The notes below the pieces were generated by a model. The model was not told the DNA's origin, did no database searches, and was given only the letters and a program-made list of their open reading frames with translations. Both the position numbers and the translations under genes were made by a program. Shown in pieces: positions 17,842 to 27,346 of a stretch of DNA of 64,000 bases. The stretch is taken from positions 124,001 through 188,000 of the forward strand of contig CANFQX010000005.1 in the NCBI GenBank assembly GCA_947449255.1, read 5' to 3'. Within the stretch, counting starts at the first letter, position 1, and every line of letters begins with the position of its first letter. Source of the stretch: Pseudobdellovibrionaceae bacterium. GTDB taxonomy: Bacteria; Bdellovibrionota; Bdellovibrionia; Bdellovibrionales; Bdellovibrionaceae.

Positions 17842-19461
17842 TTATGGTTTTTTCCACCAGAAGTCTTTACCAATATCAAACTTAAATGTTTCTGCCGGCA
17901 TGCCTACTTTTGATGAATTTGCATAAAAATCAAATTTATCATTAAAAAGGAATGCATAAGGCGCCTCTTCAGCGATCCTTCTGTAAACCTCTTTGAGTAA
18001 TTTTACACGCTTTGTTTTTACTGGCTCAATGCGAGCCTCATCTATCAATTTATCAATTTCAGAGCTCTTGAAGGCAATAAAATTAGATCCACCTGGAACT
18101 GCACCAGAAGAATGCCAAATTTGCTTTGGATCCGGATCAACAGATCCGCCACCCCAAGCCATTGTCACAGCATCAAAATTACCTTCATCCACTAATTTCA
18201 AGAATGAATTCCACTCTTGGTATTTCAATTCAAGCTCAATACCAGCCTTTTTTAAGTCTTCACGATACATTGTGAAATACTTTTCTTGATCTTTATTGGC
18301 ATAAATCAAAGTAAACTTAAGTTCTGTTTTTTTACCGTTGATTGTTTTTTCAAGAACACCATTTTTATCAGCATCCGACCAGCCAGACTTCGACAGTAAT
18401 TCCTGTGCTTTTTTTGGATCAAATCCAAGTGCTTTATTTCCAGGATTGTATTCACTGCGTAGATAAACTGCGCCGTTTGCCAAATCAGACATACCATAGC
18501 GGAATTTCTTGTTCATTTCTTCACGATTTAGCAAGTGAGCAAGAGCAATACGAAGATTTTTGTCTTGAAACAACTCACGACGTTGATTCCAACCGATAAA
18601 ACCAAATGATTTTGGCGCATCATTGGCTACCTTATGCTTTAAGACTGTAGTTCCCCAAGGTGCACCCTCAGTCTTTTTCATAAAGGATTCGACTTTAAGA
18701 TCTATATAGTCCAATTCACCTTTTTTTGCTCGCTCAAGAATAGCATTTTCATCCTTATAGAAGCGCAGGGTGATGTTTTCGAAGTTGTACATTCCCTTAA
18801 AGATCGGATCGTTATTTCCATACCATTTATCAAATTTTTTAAGTTGAATCATTTGTCCACGGTCAAACTTAGAAACAGTGTATGGACCTGCACAGATCAG
18901 TTCACGATTCATTTTTTTTGATTTAGCGATATCGGAATAGATGTGTTTAGGAATTACAGTCAATGATGCCGCTGATTCAAAATTTTGAAAGTACAAATCT
19001 TTTGTAGTGAATCTCACTGTTAATGGGTCAATCACTTCAACTTTTGCAATACCTTCATAATAAGGACGCATATGCGCAGCTTCATATTTAGGTTCAAATA
19101 TAGCATCAAATGAGAACTTTACGTCTTCAGCCGTCACAGGCTTGCCATCATGAAAAACAGCGTTTTTGCGAAGATGGAAGGTAAATACTTTATTGTCTTT
19201 AGAAACTTCCCATTTTTCTGCTAGGCGAGGCACCCAATCATAAGTTTCAACATCACGGGCTGCCATTGAATCACAGGCATAGTTTTGAACATTACGAGCA
19301 TAAACATCTGCTGATGTGATTGGATGAATTGTTGGGGGTTCACCACCAAGGTTGTAGACGAAATTTCCACCCACGGGCGCAGCAGCATTTGGCTTAGTAG
19401 CAAAAGCGCGATTTGCTAAAACTGAGCTCAAAATTAGAGCTATAATTCCTATCATTTTCAT
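17842..19461 (-). CDS. dppA: Periplasmic peptide-binding protein (SBP family 5)
   Basis: 539 residues with a clear signal peptide (MKMIGIIALILSSVLANRAFA) and no lipobox. Family-5 landmarks include the segments WEVSKDNKVFTFHLRKNAVFHDGKPVTAEDVKFSFD near the N terminus and ALAHLLNREEMNKKF in the middle (here split for reading as separate blocks). It captures peptides in the periplasm for the two permeases encoded downstream. An upstream gap of 275 bases separates it from the divergent agmatinase gene and should hold both promoters. The true ligand (peptide, murein fragment or other) is not determined by sequence. Confidence 0.92.
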   Translation of the reverse strand: MKMIGIIALILSSVLANRAFATKPNAAAPVGGNFVYNLGGEPPTIHPITSADVYARNVQNYACDSMAARDVETYDWVPRLAEKWEVSKDNKVFTFHLRKNAVFHDGKPVTAEDVKFSFDAIFEPKYEAAHMRPYYEGIAKVEVIDPLTVRFTTKDLYFQNFESAASLTVIPKHIYSDIAKSKKMNRELICAGPYTVSKFDRGQMIQLKKFDKWYGNNDPIFKGMYNFENITLRFYKDENAILERAKKGELDYIDLKVESFMKKTEGAPWGTTVLKHKVANDAPKSFGFIGWNQRRELFQDKNLRIALAHLLNREEMNKKFRYGMSDLANGAVYLRSEYNPGNKALGFDPKKAQELLSKSGWSDADKNGVLEKTINGKKTELKFTLIYANKDQEKYFTMYREDLKKAGIELELKYQEWNSFLKLVDEGNFDAVTMAWGGGSVDPDPKQIWHSSGAVPGGSNFIAFKSSEIDKLIDEARIEPVKTKRVKLLKEVYRRIAEEAPYAFLFNDKFDFYANSSKVGMPAETFKFDIGKDFWWKKP

Positions 19462-19736
19462 CGTCTTCCCTCCAGGGAGTTACATAAGCAGATTCATAAG
19501 GAATTTACCATCCAGTATCAAGTGGCATTTTGCTGCAAAACCTCGCAGAAAAACCCTCCAGATCCCAGAGTCGGGTTAAAATGAGATATGCGCCAAAAAT
19601 AATCAAGTTATTGCTCTAATGACCAGGTGCGCTACTACTTGGGGATCACGAAGATTAGCTACTCTTTTTTTAATTTATTCAATATCACAAAGCCTCTGAA
19701 TTGTTTGAATAATTGGCCACCAATGAGGAAGCCCCC

Positions 19737-20801
19737 ATGCTAAATACACCAGCAAAAAAAACCTTCGACCCCACCATAACTATCTCGGCTGAGTTTGGCA
19801 TTTTTGGGATTCCCTCTACAGAGGCTGAATCCCAGGTTGTCTTAATCCCTGTCCCCTGGGAGGTGACCACTTCGTATGGAAATGGAGCTTCCAGAGGGCC
19901 TCAAATGGTGCGACAAGCCAGCGAACAGGTAGATCTTTTCGATCTAGAGGTGGGCAAGTCCTATGAAGCTGGTTACTACATGAGAGACTTCCCCAGTGAT
20001 TTATACGCAAAAAATGAAAAACATAAGGGCCTGGCTCAAGAACTGATCGGCATGCGCACTGAACTCAGCAATGATCTTGAGAAAATGGACTCCCTCGCCG
20101 CTCAAGTTAACATGGCTTGCACGGAAATGACCCAGTGGGTCTACGAACAAGCAAGATCTGTTCTGCAGGATAATAAACTTCTTGGAGTTGTTGGCGGCGA
20201 TCATTCTACTCCACTAGGCGCCATTCAAGCGATCAGCGAACAGTACAATGGAAATTTTGGGATTTTGCATCTCGACGCCCATGCGGACTTGCGTAAAAGC
20301 TATCAGGGCTTCACTCAATCCCATGCCTCAATCATGTACAATGTGATGAACGATCCCAGAAAACCTCAGAAACTTGTTCAAGTTGGTATTCGAGACTTCT
20401 GCGAAGAGGAATACAATTTTATTCAATCCCGATCTGACATTAAAACCTTTTTTGATATTTCCTTAAAACGTCGACTGTTAAAGGGCGAAACCTGGGAAGC
20501 TCTTTGCCAAGATATTATCAAGGAACTCCCGCAGAATGTTTACATCTCTTTCGATATTGATGGACTGGATCCGGCATTCTGCCCGCACACTGGAACACCT
20601 GTGCCGGGCGGACTCAGTGTGGATCAAGTGTTTTTTCTATTTAATGAAATTTATGCCTCGGGACGAAAGATCATTGCCTTCGATCTCAATGAAGTCTCTT
20701 CGGGAGGTCTCGAAGACTCTGAAGCTGAATGGGATGGCAATGTTGGGGCAAGGATTCTTTATAAACTTTGTGGCTGGCTAGTAAAGTGCCATTCCAACTA
20801 G
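19737..20801 (+). CDS. speB: Agmatinase / arginase-family ureohydrolase
   Basis: About 354 residues, longer than the usual 300-310 because of an N-terminal extension and an insert of acidic helices near residues 85-140. All Mn-binding motifs are present: GVVGGDHST, LDAHADLR and FDIDGLDPAF. With speA upstream, an agmatinase role (agmatine to putrescine plus urea) is the best guess, though arginase or a guanidino-acid hydrolase cannot be excluded. The frame opens at a TTG at 19713, but GAGGA lies 8 bases before the ATG at 19737. Confidence 0.85.
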   Translation: MLNTPAKKTFDPTITISAEFGIFGIPSTEAESQVVLIPVPWEVTTSYGNGASRGPQMVRQASEQVDLFDLEVGKSYEAGYYMRDFPSDLYAKNEKHKGLAQELIGMRTELSNDLEKMDSLAAQVNMACTEMTQWVYEQARSVLQDNKLLGVVGGDHSTPLGAIQAISEQYNGNFGILHLDAHADLRKSYQGFTQSHASIMYNVMNDPRKPQKLVQVGIRDFCEEEYNFIQSRSDIKTFFDISLKRRLLKGETWEALCQDIIKELPQNVYISFDIDGLDPAFCPHTGTPVPGGLSVDQVFFLFNEIYASGRKIIAFDLNEVSSGGLEDSEAEWDGNVGARILYKLCGWLVKCHSN

Positions 20802-20835
20802 CAATTTGGGTCATTTTTTTTATTGGTTGCTTGAA

Positions 20836-21705
20836 CTAAACAACTAAAACAGGAACAAACTTTTTTGAAATGAGCTCATGGGCCTTGTCTGCGACAACTC
20901 CACGGTCGTCATCCAGGGTTGAATGAATTTGGTCTAAAAATTCAATTTCAGCCTTTACAGATTTTAAGGTCAGTGAATTCCAAAGCGACACTGCGAAGGG
21001 CATATCTCCATACCAGCACAAATGATCCCTCCATTTTGTGCTGAATTTCTCTCCATTAACTTCGCGAAAGTTCACGACAACGGGTTGAATTGGAACTCCT
21101 GCGTGCGCAGCTGCCATCATCAAAGTCCGCTTAAACGGCAAAACTTTTTCGCCATTTGTGGAAGTGGCCTCTGGATAAAGCACAATCTTAAAGCCATTTT
21201 TTAATGCCGATATCAATGAGTTCAATTCATCTGATATTTTTTCTCGATTGCGGCGCTCTACATAAACACAACCGGCCATCTCTGTGATCAGACCCAAAAA
21301 TGGAGTGTTGCGCATTTCAATAGAGGTTACAAAAACAGAAGGAAAAACAGAGCCAATGAGCAGGATATCAATAAATCCCATATGATTGCTCACAACCAAA
21401 AACTTTTCAGAATCGGCGGGCTTGTTTAAAACATTCAGTTCAACACCAAAAGCTTTAAGCATAAGCCCTGAAAAAAAATGCGAGTTCTTAGTGAACAAAG
21501 TCTGTCGCTTGGAGGGATTTCTAATCACCAAATGACAAAGATACGACCACACCAAATAGGTGCAAATAATAAACAAAAATAAAATAAGTCTTAAGACTGC
21601 ACGCAGTCCATTATAAATATCATCCACAGTAGTTAAATTGTGGCTTTTCACTACAGCTGGGTCAAGAACTATGTGCTTTAACAATTCAAAGGTTCTGATT
21701 GGCAA
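20836..21705 (-). CDS. 1-acyl-sn-glycerol-3-phosphate acyltransferase-like (PlsC family)
   Basis: 289 residues. An N-terminal membrane helix (residues 37-60) is followed by the acyltransferase motif NHMGFID (H-x4-D), an arginine-bearing VYVERRNR and the YPEATSTNG block in the place of the usual EGTR. It should add the second acyl chain to lysophosphatidate at the inner membrane, or act on a similar lipid. The start is uncertain: 21705 is a TTG with no good ribosome site. It is convergent with the agmatinase gene. Confidence 0.85.
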   Translation of the reverse strand: MPIRTFELLKHIVLDPAVVKSHNLTTVDDIYNGLRAVLRLILFLFIICTYLVWSYLCHLVIRNPSKRQTLFTKNSHFFSGLMLKAFGVELNVLNKPADSEKFLVVSNHMGFIDILLIGSVFPSVFVTSIEMRNTPFLGLITEMAGCVYVERRNREKISDELNSLISALKNGFKIVLYPEATSTNGEKVLPFKRTLMMAAAHAGVPIQPVVVNFREVNGEKFSTKWRDHLCWYGDMPFAVSLWNSLTLKSVKAEIEFLDQIHSTLDDDRGVVADKAHELISKKFVPVLVV

Positions 21706-21733
21706 AAAATATCAAACAAAGTAAACACAGAAT

Positions 21734-22279
21734 ATGCCAAATTTTGCTAGCCAATTCAGCACAATTATTCAAAACCTCACTTTTACAAATGAGGCCAGCT
21801 CATATCTTAAAGAGATCGAAAAAAACTTAGAGAGTGATCTTCCACCCACTCACGGTGGATATTTTTCCCAAGAATCAAGTCAAGCCATTGCCAGGGAGGC
21901 GGCAGCAAAACTGCGCGCTCATTTAGAGAACAAATTAAGAATCGAGCGAAATGACAATAGTGAAGTCGTCGATTTTGAAACACTTCGCAATGAGTGGACT
22001 AAAGTTGTGATTGATTTTCATAAAAATGAAAACTGGGGCTTCGTCAGTCAAAAAGAAAAGCCTCAAAAAAATCTATCTGAAGATCAAAAGGTGGCTCGCG
22101 AATTGATGCCTTATTTTGGCTTAATTCTTTTGATTGCCACAATCACTAAGACTGCTTTTTTCTATTATGGAATGCACATGGCTTCAAATCCAAATGAAAC
22201 TAATAAATCGGGCTTATTGATTACGGTGTTCTTGTTTTTTGCTGCGATGATATTTTTTGCCTGGAAAAAATATAGATAA
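21734..22279 (+). CDS. Small membrane protein of unknown function
   Basis: 181 residues. The first 120 are hydrophilic and mostly helical. Two transmembrane segments follow near the C terminus (YFGLILLIATITKTAFFYYG and LLITVFLFFAAMIFFAW), ending in KKYR. It looks like a cytoplasmic domain anchored by a helical hairpin. I do not recognise the family. It starts 28 bases from the divergent acyltransferase gene and ends convergent with the Sua5 gene. Confidence 0.7.
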   Translation: MPNFASQFSTIIQNLTFTNEASSYLKEIEKNLESDLPPTHGGYFSQESSQAIAREAAAKLRAHLENKLRIERNDNSEVVDFETLRNEWTKVVIDFHKNENWGFVSQKEKPQKNLSEDQKVARELMPYFGLILLIATITKTAFFYYGMHMASNPNETNKSGLLITVFLFFAAMIFFAWKKYR

Positions 22280-22289
22280 ATTTCTAAAG

Positions 22290-23318
22290 TTAAAGAATAA
22301 GACTGGCGGCCTTGTTTAATCTATCAAAAAGTGAATCCCATCTTTCACCAACTTGATAAGTTTCTCGGTAAAAAATGATCGCATCCTTTCCTTGGCTGGC
22401 ACAAACACGCAGTTGTCCATAAAATTCGCGAGTGGCCAAAAGAGGATCCAGAGAAAGCATCATCACCTCCGCGGATTGAATCCCATTTTTAGGTTTAAAA
22501 ATTTTGATACTTTCGATTTCATCAGGCAGTAAATTAATTTTTTGATTTACTTCCAACAACACATCGTCGACGGATCGGCTTTTATCCGTGCACACAATAA
22601 GTGGAACAGATGGCATATAGTGATGTTTCATATGCCCGGGGGATTCACGCTTGTCGATATGCTCAAGGAATTCAAAATGAATTCCTTTTTTTAAAAGAAC
22701 ATCTTCAATTTCAGATTTCAAAATATGACCGCGCCTAAGGATAGAAAGTTTTACTTTATCTGCTTCCTGGCGAACCCAAAGAACCGTAGATTCAATCCCA
22801 ATTTGACAGTCCCCGCCGTCCAAGACGAAAATATTTTCTCCTTTAAACTCTGCTTCAACGTGTGCAACAGAAGTTGGCGAAGTCCGCCCAAACTTATTTG
22901 CACTAGGAGCAGCCAGCGGAGTTCCAATTTCAGCAATCAATTTTAAGGCCAAGGGATGACTAGGCATCCTCACACCAACAGATTCTAAACCTGCTGTGAT
23001 CATAGAATTGATGTCTGGATGTTTTGGTATAATCAATGTTAAGGGGCCTGGCCAAAACGCCTCAGCCAAGACTTGATAAGCCTCTTTCCATTCGCTGCTG
23101 GTTTTTTTCGCCATCTCGATAGAAGAAACATGAACAATCAGGGGATCAAAAAAAGGGCGCTCTTTAACTTTAAATATTTTTTCAATGGCCTGTGGAAGGT
23201 CAATACGAGCTGCCAGCCCATAGACAGTCTCTGTGGGAAGGCCGACAACCCCCCCTGCGAACAAGATGTCTTTAGCTTTTTTTAAATTTTCAGAAACATC
23301 ATTGGCTGTGGCAGTCAT
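22290..23318 (-). CDS. L-threonylcarbamoyladenylate synthase, Sua5 type
   Basis: 342 residues, the long Sua5 form. The YrdC domain comes first (GLPTETVYGLAA, then KVKERPFFDPLIVHV and PLAAPSANKFGRTSPTSV, which line the ATP/threonine site). A linker with SPGMKHHYMPSVP-like sequence (SPGHMKHHYMP) and a C-terminal Sua5 domain follow. It makes the threonylcarbamoyl-AMP used for the t6A37 modification of tRNAs reading ANN codons. The other t6A genes are not in this window. Confidence 0.93.
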   Translation of the reverse strand: MTATANDVSENLKKAKDILFAGGVVGLPTETVYGLAARIDLPQAIEKIFKVKERPFFDPLIVHVSSIEMAKKTSSEWKEAYQVLAEAFWPGPLTLIIPKHPDINSMITAGLESVGVRMPSHPLALKLIAEIGTPLAAPSANKFGRTSPTSVAHVEAEFKGENIFVLDGGDCQIGIESTVLWVRQEADKVKLSILRRGHILKSEIEDVLLKKGIHFEFLEHIDKRESPGHMKHHYMPSVPLIVCTDKSRSVDDVLLEVNQKINLLPDEIESIKIFKPKNGIQSAEVMMLSLDPLLATREFYGQLRVCASQGKDAIIFYRETYQVGERWDSLFDRLNKAASLIL

Positions 23319-23387
23319 TATTCAATCCCTTAAACCGATTTTCAAATCTGGATAAGTCTACCTCAACTCAGCATAAAGAGCAAAGCC

Positions 23388-25949
23388 TCAACCCTCTTGC
23401 CTAAGAATTCCAAGGGCACTTTCCTTTACAATATCCTGACTCGCCAAAAAACTAATTACAAGGCTCAAGCCCGTGATGGCTAGAACTGACAACATCGGCT
23501 CAACCCATGAAAAAACGAAATTCCCCTCAAACATAACTCTATTCAAAAGATAACTGGCTACAATACTCAAAAGTGCCCCAAAAAGAGAACTTAAAAAGGA
23601 TAGAAATGCAAATTCAGTCAAAATGAATCCCGAAACTGAAGCCTGACTGGCTCCTAGAATCTTGAGCATATTCAGCTCCCAACGTCGAAGTTTGATTTGG
23701 CTTCGCACAATTGAAAACAGCACGATATATCCGGTGATTAATGCTAAATAGGCCATCAGCTCTAGAGACCAACTCATTCGATCAGCGGTGGACAATATCT
23801 CTTCCACAAGCCTGACCACGTCTATTACAGAAACATTGGATATTTTTTTTGAGATCTCAGTTTGTAGGTGCTCTCTTTTTTCTGAATCCATTGAGGGAAT
23901 CGCGGCAATGAAAGTCTTCGGAGCCTCATTCAGCACGCCGTTTTGCACCAGAATGAAAAAATTTGGCTGGAAACTAGTCCATTTTACTTTGCGAAAGTTA
24001 ACGATTTGGCCTTCGACTTGGATCCCCTGCACATCAAAAACTAAAATGTCATTTATCCGAAAGTTCATTCGATCAGCAAATCCTTGCTCCACCGAAAGCT
24101 CAGCATATTTTTGCTTCGTTAAATCAAAATTTGCAGTGATTGGCCGGCCCTGGGTTATCTCTTCGCTGCTCGAAAGTTTTTCACGATAGGATAAATTCAC
24201 ACCACGATTTCGGAATCTGGCATCCGTTTCTTCTTCGCGGGTTTTAAAACCTCCGGCTTCTATTTTTCGCTCATATTCTTGCCCATTCACGGTCGAAATA
24301 CGCGCCCTGACCATCGGGGAAATGGCGAGCGGCTCAACTTGATTCTCTGTCAAAATCTCCTGGACCGCATTGAGTTGCTCATCCTGGATATCAAACAGGA
24401 ATAGGGCTGGAGTTTTTGCCTTGCCACCTGATTTACTTTCGACATTGAAATCAGCCTGCAGTGAATTTTTAAGCTGAGGCAAAATATTAATGAGCAAGGC
24501 CCCAACGCCTAATGAAACAAAGATGGCAAGACTGGATATGGCCCTTCGCGATAGGCTTAAAAAACTAAATCTTATGACCCAGTGATTGAAATTTTGAAAT
24601 AGCTTCGCTGATTTAATAACCACATAGCCAACCGCCAATAATATAAGAATAACAAGGGCCAGAACCCCTACAAAGATAGAGCCTATTTTCCATGAGTGCG
24701 CTTGATAAACTGAAAGCAGCAAAAATAAAAATACAGCAGGAAGGTAGGGCCAAATTTTGAAACCACCAAAATCTGAACCGGCAAATTTTTCTTCACTAAA
24801 GAGCTTTGCCGCCTTCAGGTTAAAGATCTTAACTAAAAATGGCAGACTCAAAACGAAACAACCAACCACCGCCATCAATAAACAAAGGCCGAAGGTTTCC
24901 ATATTCAATCTGGGCTGCAGTGTAAATGGACTGAAGGTTGCCAGCAGCTTGGTCAGGAAAGGCAGAACCAATTCACTGAAAAGCATCGCCGGAAAAGTTG
25001 AAAAAATTCCTAATAAGGTTGCCTGCAAAACATAAACACCAACAGCCTGTTCGCTCTGCAATCCGAGAGTTCTTAAAATTGCGATTTCCTTCATCCGACT
25101 TGTTAAAAATAATCGGTAAATATAAGACGCTCCAAGAGCCGACATGAATAATGCAATTAAAGCCACCAATCCAAGGTAATCAGATAAATACCCAAGTTGT
25201 CGCCCGGCACTTTCTCCAGCAGTCTTAGGAGTATCTACTGATATTTGAGGATCTTTCAGTTTTTTATAAATTTCCTGCTTTAAGAGCTCTTCATCAGTGT
25301 CTGAAGGCAACTTAAAAACATAGGAGGCTGTGAAGGTGCTTCCAAACTGAATCAGGCCCGATTCCCTCAATAATGCCCGATCAATAAAAATCCGTGGTGC
25401 CATACTTGCAGCCCGAAAAGTTTGAGTCTGATCTTTAGAAACCACGTCTGCAATTTTCAGTTTCAACTGGCCCAATTGAACTTTATCGCCAGGGTTAAAG
25501 CCCATCTGCGTTTGAATTTCAGGGTAAATCCAAACATTTTTTTGTCCAATGATCTGTTCAGACCCTTTCTCTATTTGCTGGGCTGATTGCAACTGAAGTT
25601 GACCATAAAAGGGATACGTTTGATCCACGGCCTTTACCAAAACAAGTCTCGATCGACTGTCCGCACTCAACATCGCAAAGAATTCATAGACCTTGCCTTC
25701 ACTTGTTCCTTTCGGAAGGATCTCATGCAGGGCCTGAATTTCTTCATTCGTCAATTCTCGGCGTGACGACACCGTCAAGTCCCCAGACAGAATGGACTTG
25801 GCGTTGATTTTAATTTCATCCACCAAAGCGCTGTTGAACGTTTGAAGCGCTACGAATCCGGCCAGACCTAAGCTCAAATTGAAAATAAAAAACAAACTAA
25901 AGCGCCAACTGCGCCTAAGCTCGCGAAGAGCTAACCATAAAAGAATCAT
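23388..25949 (-). CDS. ybbP: FtsX-like ABC transporter permease, YbbP type
   Basis: 853 residues. It has one N-terminal helix, a large periplasmic domain, two blocks of membrane helices (around residues 250-470 and 690-840) and a second periplasmic domain. This is the ten-helix layout of YbbP-like permeases. The tail SALGILRQEG is typical of FtsX-family proteins. Its start overlaps the ybbA stop by 4 bases. Together with YbbA it should form an export or lipid-extraction complex at the inner membrane; the substrate is not known. Confidence 0.88.
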   Translation of the reverse strand: MILLWLALRELRRSWRFSLFFIFNLSLGLAGFVALQTFNSALVDEIKINAKSILSGDLTVSSRRELTNEEIQALHEILPKGTSEGKVYEFFAMLSADSRSRLVLVKAVDQTYPFYGQLQLQSAQQIEKGSEQIIGQKNVWIYPEIQTQMGFNPGDKVQLGQLKLKIADVVSKDQTQTFRAASMAPRIFIDRALLRESGLIQFGSTFTASYVFKLPSDTDEELLKQEIYKKLKDPQISVDTPKTAGESAGRQLGYLSDYLGLVALIALFMSALGASYIYRLFLTSRMKEIAILRTLGLQSEQAVGVYVLQATLLGIFSTFPAMLFSELVLPFLTKLLATFSPFTLQPRLNMETFGLCLLMAVVGCFVLSLPFLVKIFNLKAAKLFSEEKFAGSDFGGFKIWPYLPAVFLFLLLSVYQAHSWKIGSIFVGVLALVILILLAVGYVVIKSAKLFQNFNHWVIRFSFLSLSRRAISSLAIFVSLGVGALLINILPQLKNSLQADFNVESKSGGKAKTPALFLFDIQDEQLNAVQEILTENQVEPLAISPMVRARISTVNGQEYERKIEAGGFKTREEETDARFRNRGVNLSYREKLSSSEEITQGRPITANFDLTKQKYAELSVEQGFADRMNFRINDILVFDVQGIQVEGQIVNFRKVKWTSFQPNFFILVQNGVLNEAPKTFIAAIPSMDSEKREHLQTEISKKISNVSVIDVVRLVEEILSTADRMSWSLELMAYLALITGYIVLFSIVRSQIKLRRWELNMLKILGASQASVSGFILTEFAFLSFLSSLFGALLSIVASYLLNRVMFEGNFVFSWVEPMLSVLAITGLSLVISFLASQDIVKESALGILRQEG

Positions 25950-26611
25950 GACTGCCTCAATTGGCCTTGTTCAAGTCGCAGAATACGATCACACTTATCC
26001 GCAAGAAGATCACTGTGAGTCACCAATATGGTTGTGATTTTATGCCGACGAACAACTGAAAAAAAGACATCCATCACTTTTTCTCCAGTCTGAATATCAA
26101 GATTTCCACTGGGCTCATCAGCCAACAATATTTTTGGTTTCATCACTAAGGCCCTGGCAATAGCGACACGTTGACACTCGCCACCACTTAATTGGTTTGG
26201 AAAATGATTCAGGCGATGGCCCATTCCTAGCTCTAACAAAGCTTCCTCAGCGCGTTGCTTCGGTTTTTCAATTTTTAAAATTTCAAGCGCAATCATTACA
26301 TTTTCGAGTGCAGTCAGATGGGCAATCAAATGATATTGTTGAAATACGATAGAGATATTCTGTGCACGAAACAAGGTGAGTGCTCGCTCGGTGAGGTTCG
26401 CAAGATTCACACTGTCGACTAGTATCTCGCCGCTATTGGCACGTTCCAAGCCTGCTAGAATCGAGAGAAGTGTAGACTTTCCACTTCCTGATTGCCCCAC
26501 TATGGAAACCACTTCAACTGGCTCTATCTCAGCATTTAAATTGACTAAAACGGGAATTTCAACTTCACCCTGGCGATAGGTTTTCGAAATGTTTTTTAAA
26601 ATTAAGCTCAT
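25946..26611 (-). CDS. ybbA: ABC transporter ATPase, YbbA/LolD type
   Basis: 221 residues: Walker A GQSGSGKSTLLS, signature LSGGECQRVAIARAL, Walker B ILLADEPSGNLD and switch His in LVTHSDLLA. The size and motif forms match the MacB/LolD/YbbA class that works with FtsX-like permeases. It overlaps both neighbours by 4 bases, in the order tesA-ybbA-ybbP, so a single translationally coupled operon is likely. Confidence 0.92.
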   Translation of the reverse strand: MSLILKNISKTYRQGEVEIPVLVNLNAEIEPVEVVSIVGQSGSGKSTLLSILAGLERANSGEILVDSVNLANLTERALTLFRAQNISIVFQQYHLIAHLTALENVMIALEILKIEKPKQRAEEALLELGMGHRLNHFPNQLSGGECQRVAIARALVMKPKILLADEPSGNLDIQTGEKVMDVFFSVVRRHKITTILVTHSDLLADKCDRILRLEQGQLRQS

Positions 26612-27270
26612 AGATTGCCCTTCAAAACTAAAAAAATATTTTCAGCAATAATTTTGTGACCTTCTTCATTGGGATGAATACCGTCTGCCAAATTAAATTT
26701 TGGATTGCCCGCGACGTGCTCTAATACAAAAGGTATAAAAATGAGATTATATTTTTTGGAAAGGCTAATATACATCTTCTTAAAATTTTCGGTGTATTTC
26801 TTGCCATAATTAGGAGGCATATAAAGGCCACCTAAAATAACTTTAACTTTCTGCGACTGTGCATAACTAATTGCTGCAGAAAGATTATTTTCTGTTTCAT
26901 CAATCTTTAATCCACGCAGCCCATCGTTGGCACCAAGAACTAGTAATATAGCTTCAGGCTTGGATTTTATATGCCACTTCATTCGACTTAAGGCAGAAGC
27001 CGTTGTTGATCCGCTGACTCCAGCGTTGATAACCTGCCAATTCCCAATGCTGGCTTCCCGAAGTTTTTTTTCTAAGACTGCAGGATAGGCTGAATCTTTG
27101 GAAACTCCATAGCCCTCGGAGAGAGAGTCTCCAAGAACAACCAACGTTTTTGGTGGGCTTGATTGTCGACTGCTCTGAGTTTTATCCCCAAGGGACACCG
27201 AGGCCGTGAGACAAAAAGAAATCGAAAGTAAAACAGAATAAATACATCTTAAAATAAAAAAAGGTCTCAT
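26608..27270 (-). CDS. tesA: SGNH/GDSL esterase, TesA-like
   Basis: About 221 residues with an N-terminal signal peptide (RPFFILRCIYSVLLSISF, cleaved near SLG). SGNH blocks are visible: VVLGDSLSEGYG (Ser), the Gly in INAGVSGSTT, VLGANDGLRG (Asn) and the catalytic ADGIHPNEEGH (Asp, His). TesA-type enzymes are periplasmic thioesterases/lysophospholipases/arylesterases. The ATG at 27270 lies inside the 3' arm of a terminator hairpin and has no clear ribosome site. A GTG at 27297 is the alternative. In E. coli tesA is divergent from ybbA; here it leads the operon. Confidence 0.88.
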   Translation of the reverse strand: MRPFFILRCIYSVLLSISFCLTASVSLGDKTQSSRQSSPPKTLVVLGDSLSEGYGVSKDSAYPAVLEKKLREASIGNWQVINAGVSGSTTASALSRMKWHIKSKPEAILLVLGANDGLRGLKIDETENNLSAAISYAQSQKVKVILGGLYMPPNYGKKYTENFKKMYISLSKKYNLIFIPFVLEHVAGNPKFNLADGIHPNEEGHKIIAENIFLVLKGNL

Positions 27271-27290
27271 AGTTTTTCTATGAGACCTTT
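27254..27290 (-). terminator. Intrinsic terminator of the RRM gene, overlapping the tesA start
   Basis: On the minus strand, AAAGGTCTCATAG pairs perfectly with CTATGAGACCTTT around an AAAAA loop and runs into a seven-T tract followed by ATTTTA. It lies about 57 bases after the stop of the RRM gene. The 3' arm contains the ATG of tesA. Confidence 0.85.
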
Positions 27291-27346
27291 GAAACACTTC
27301 TAATTCAAGACCAGCTTAGTCAATCCAATCTGGTTCGATGAAAGTC

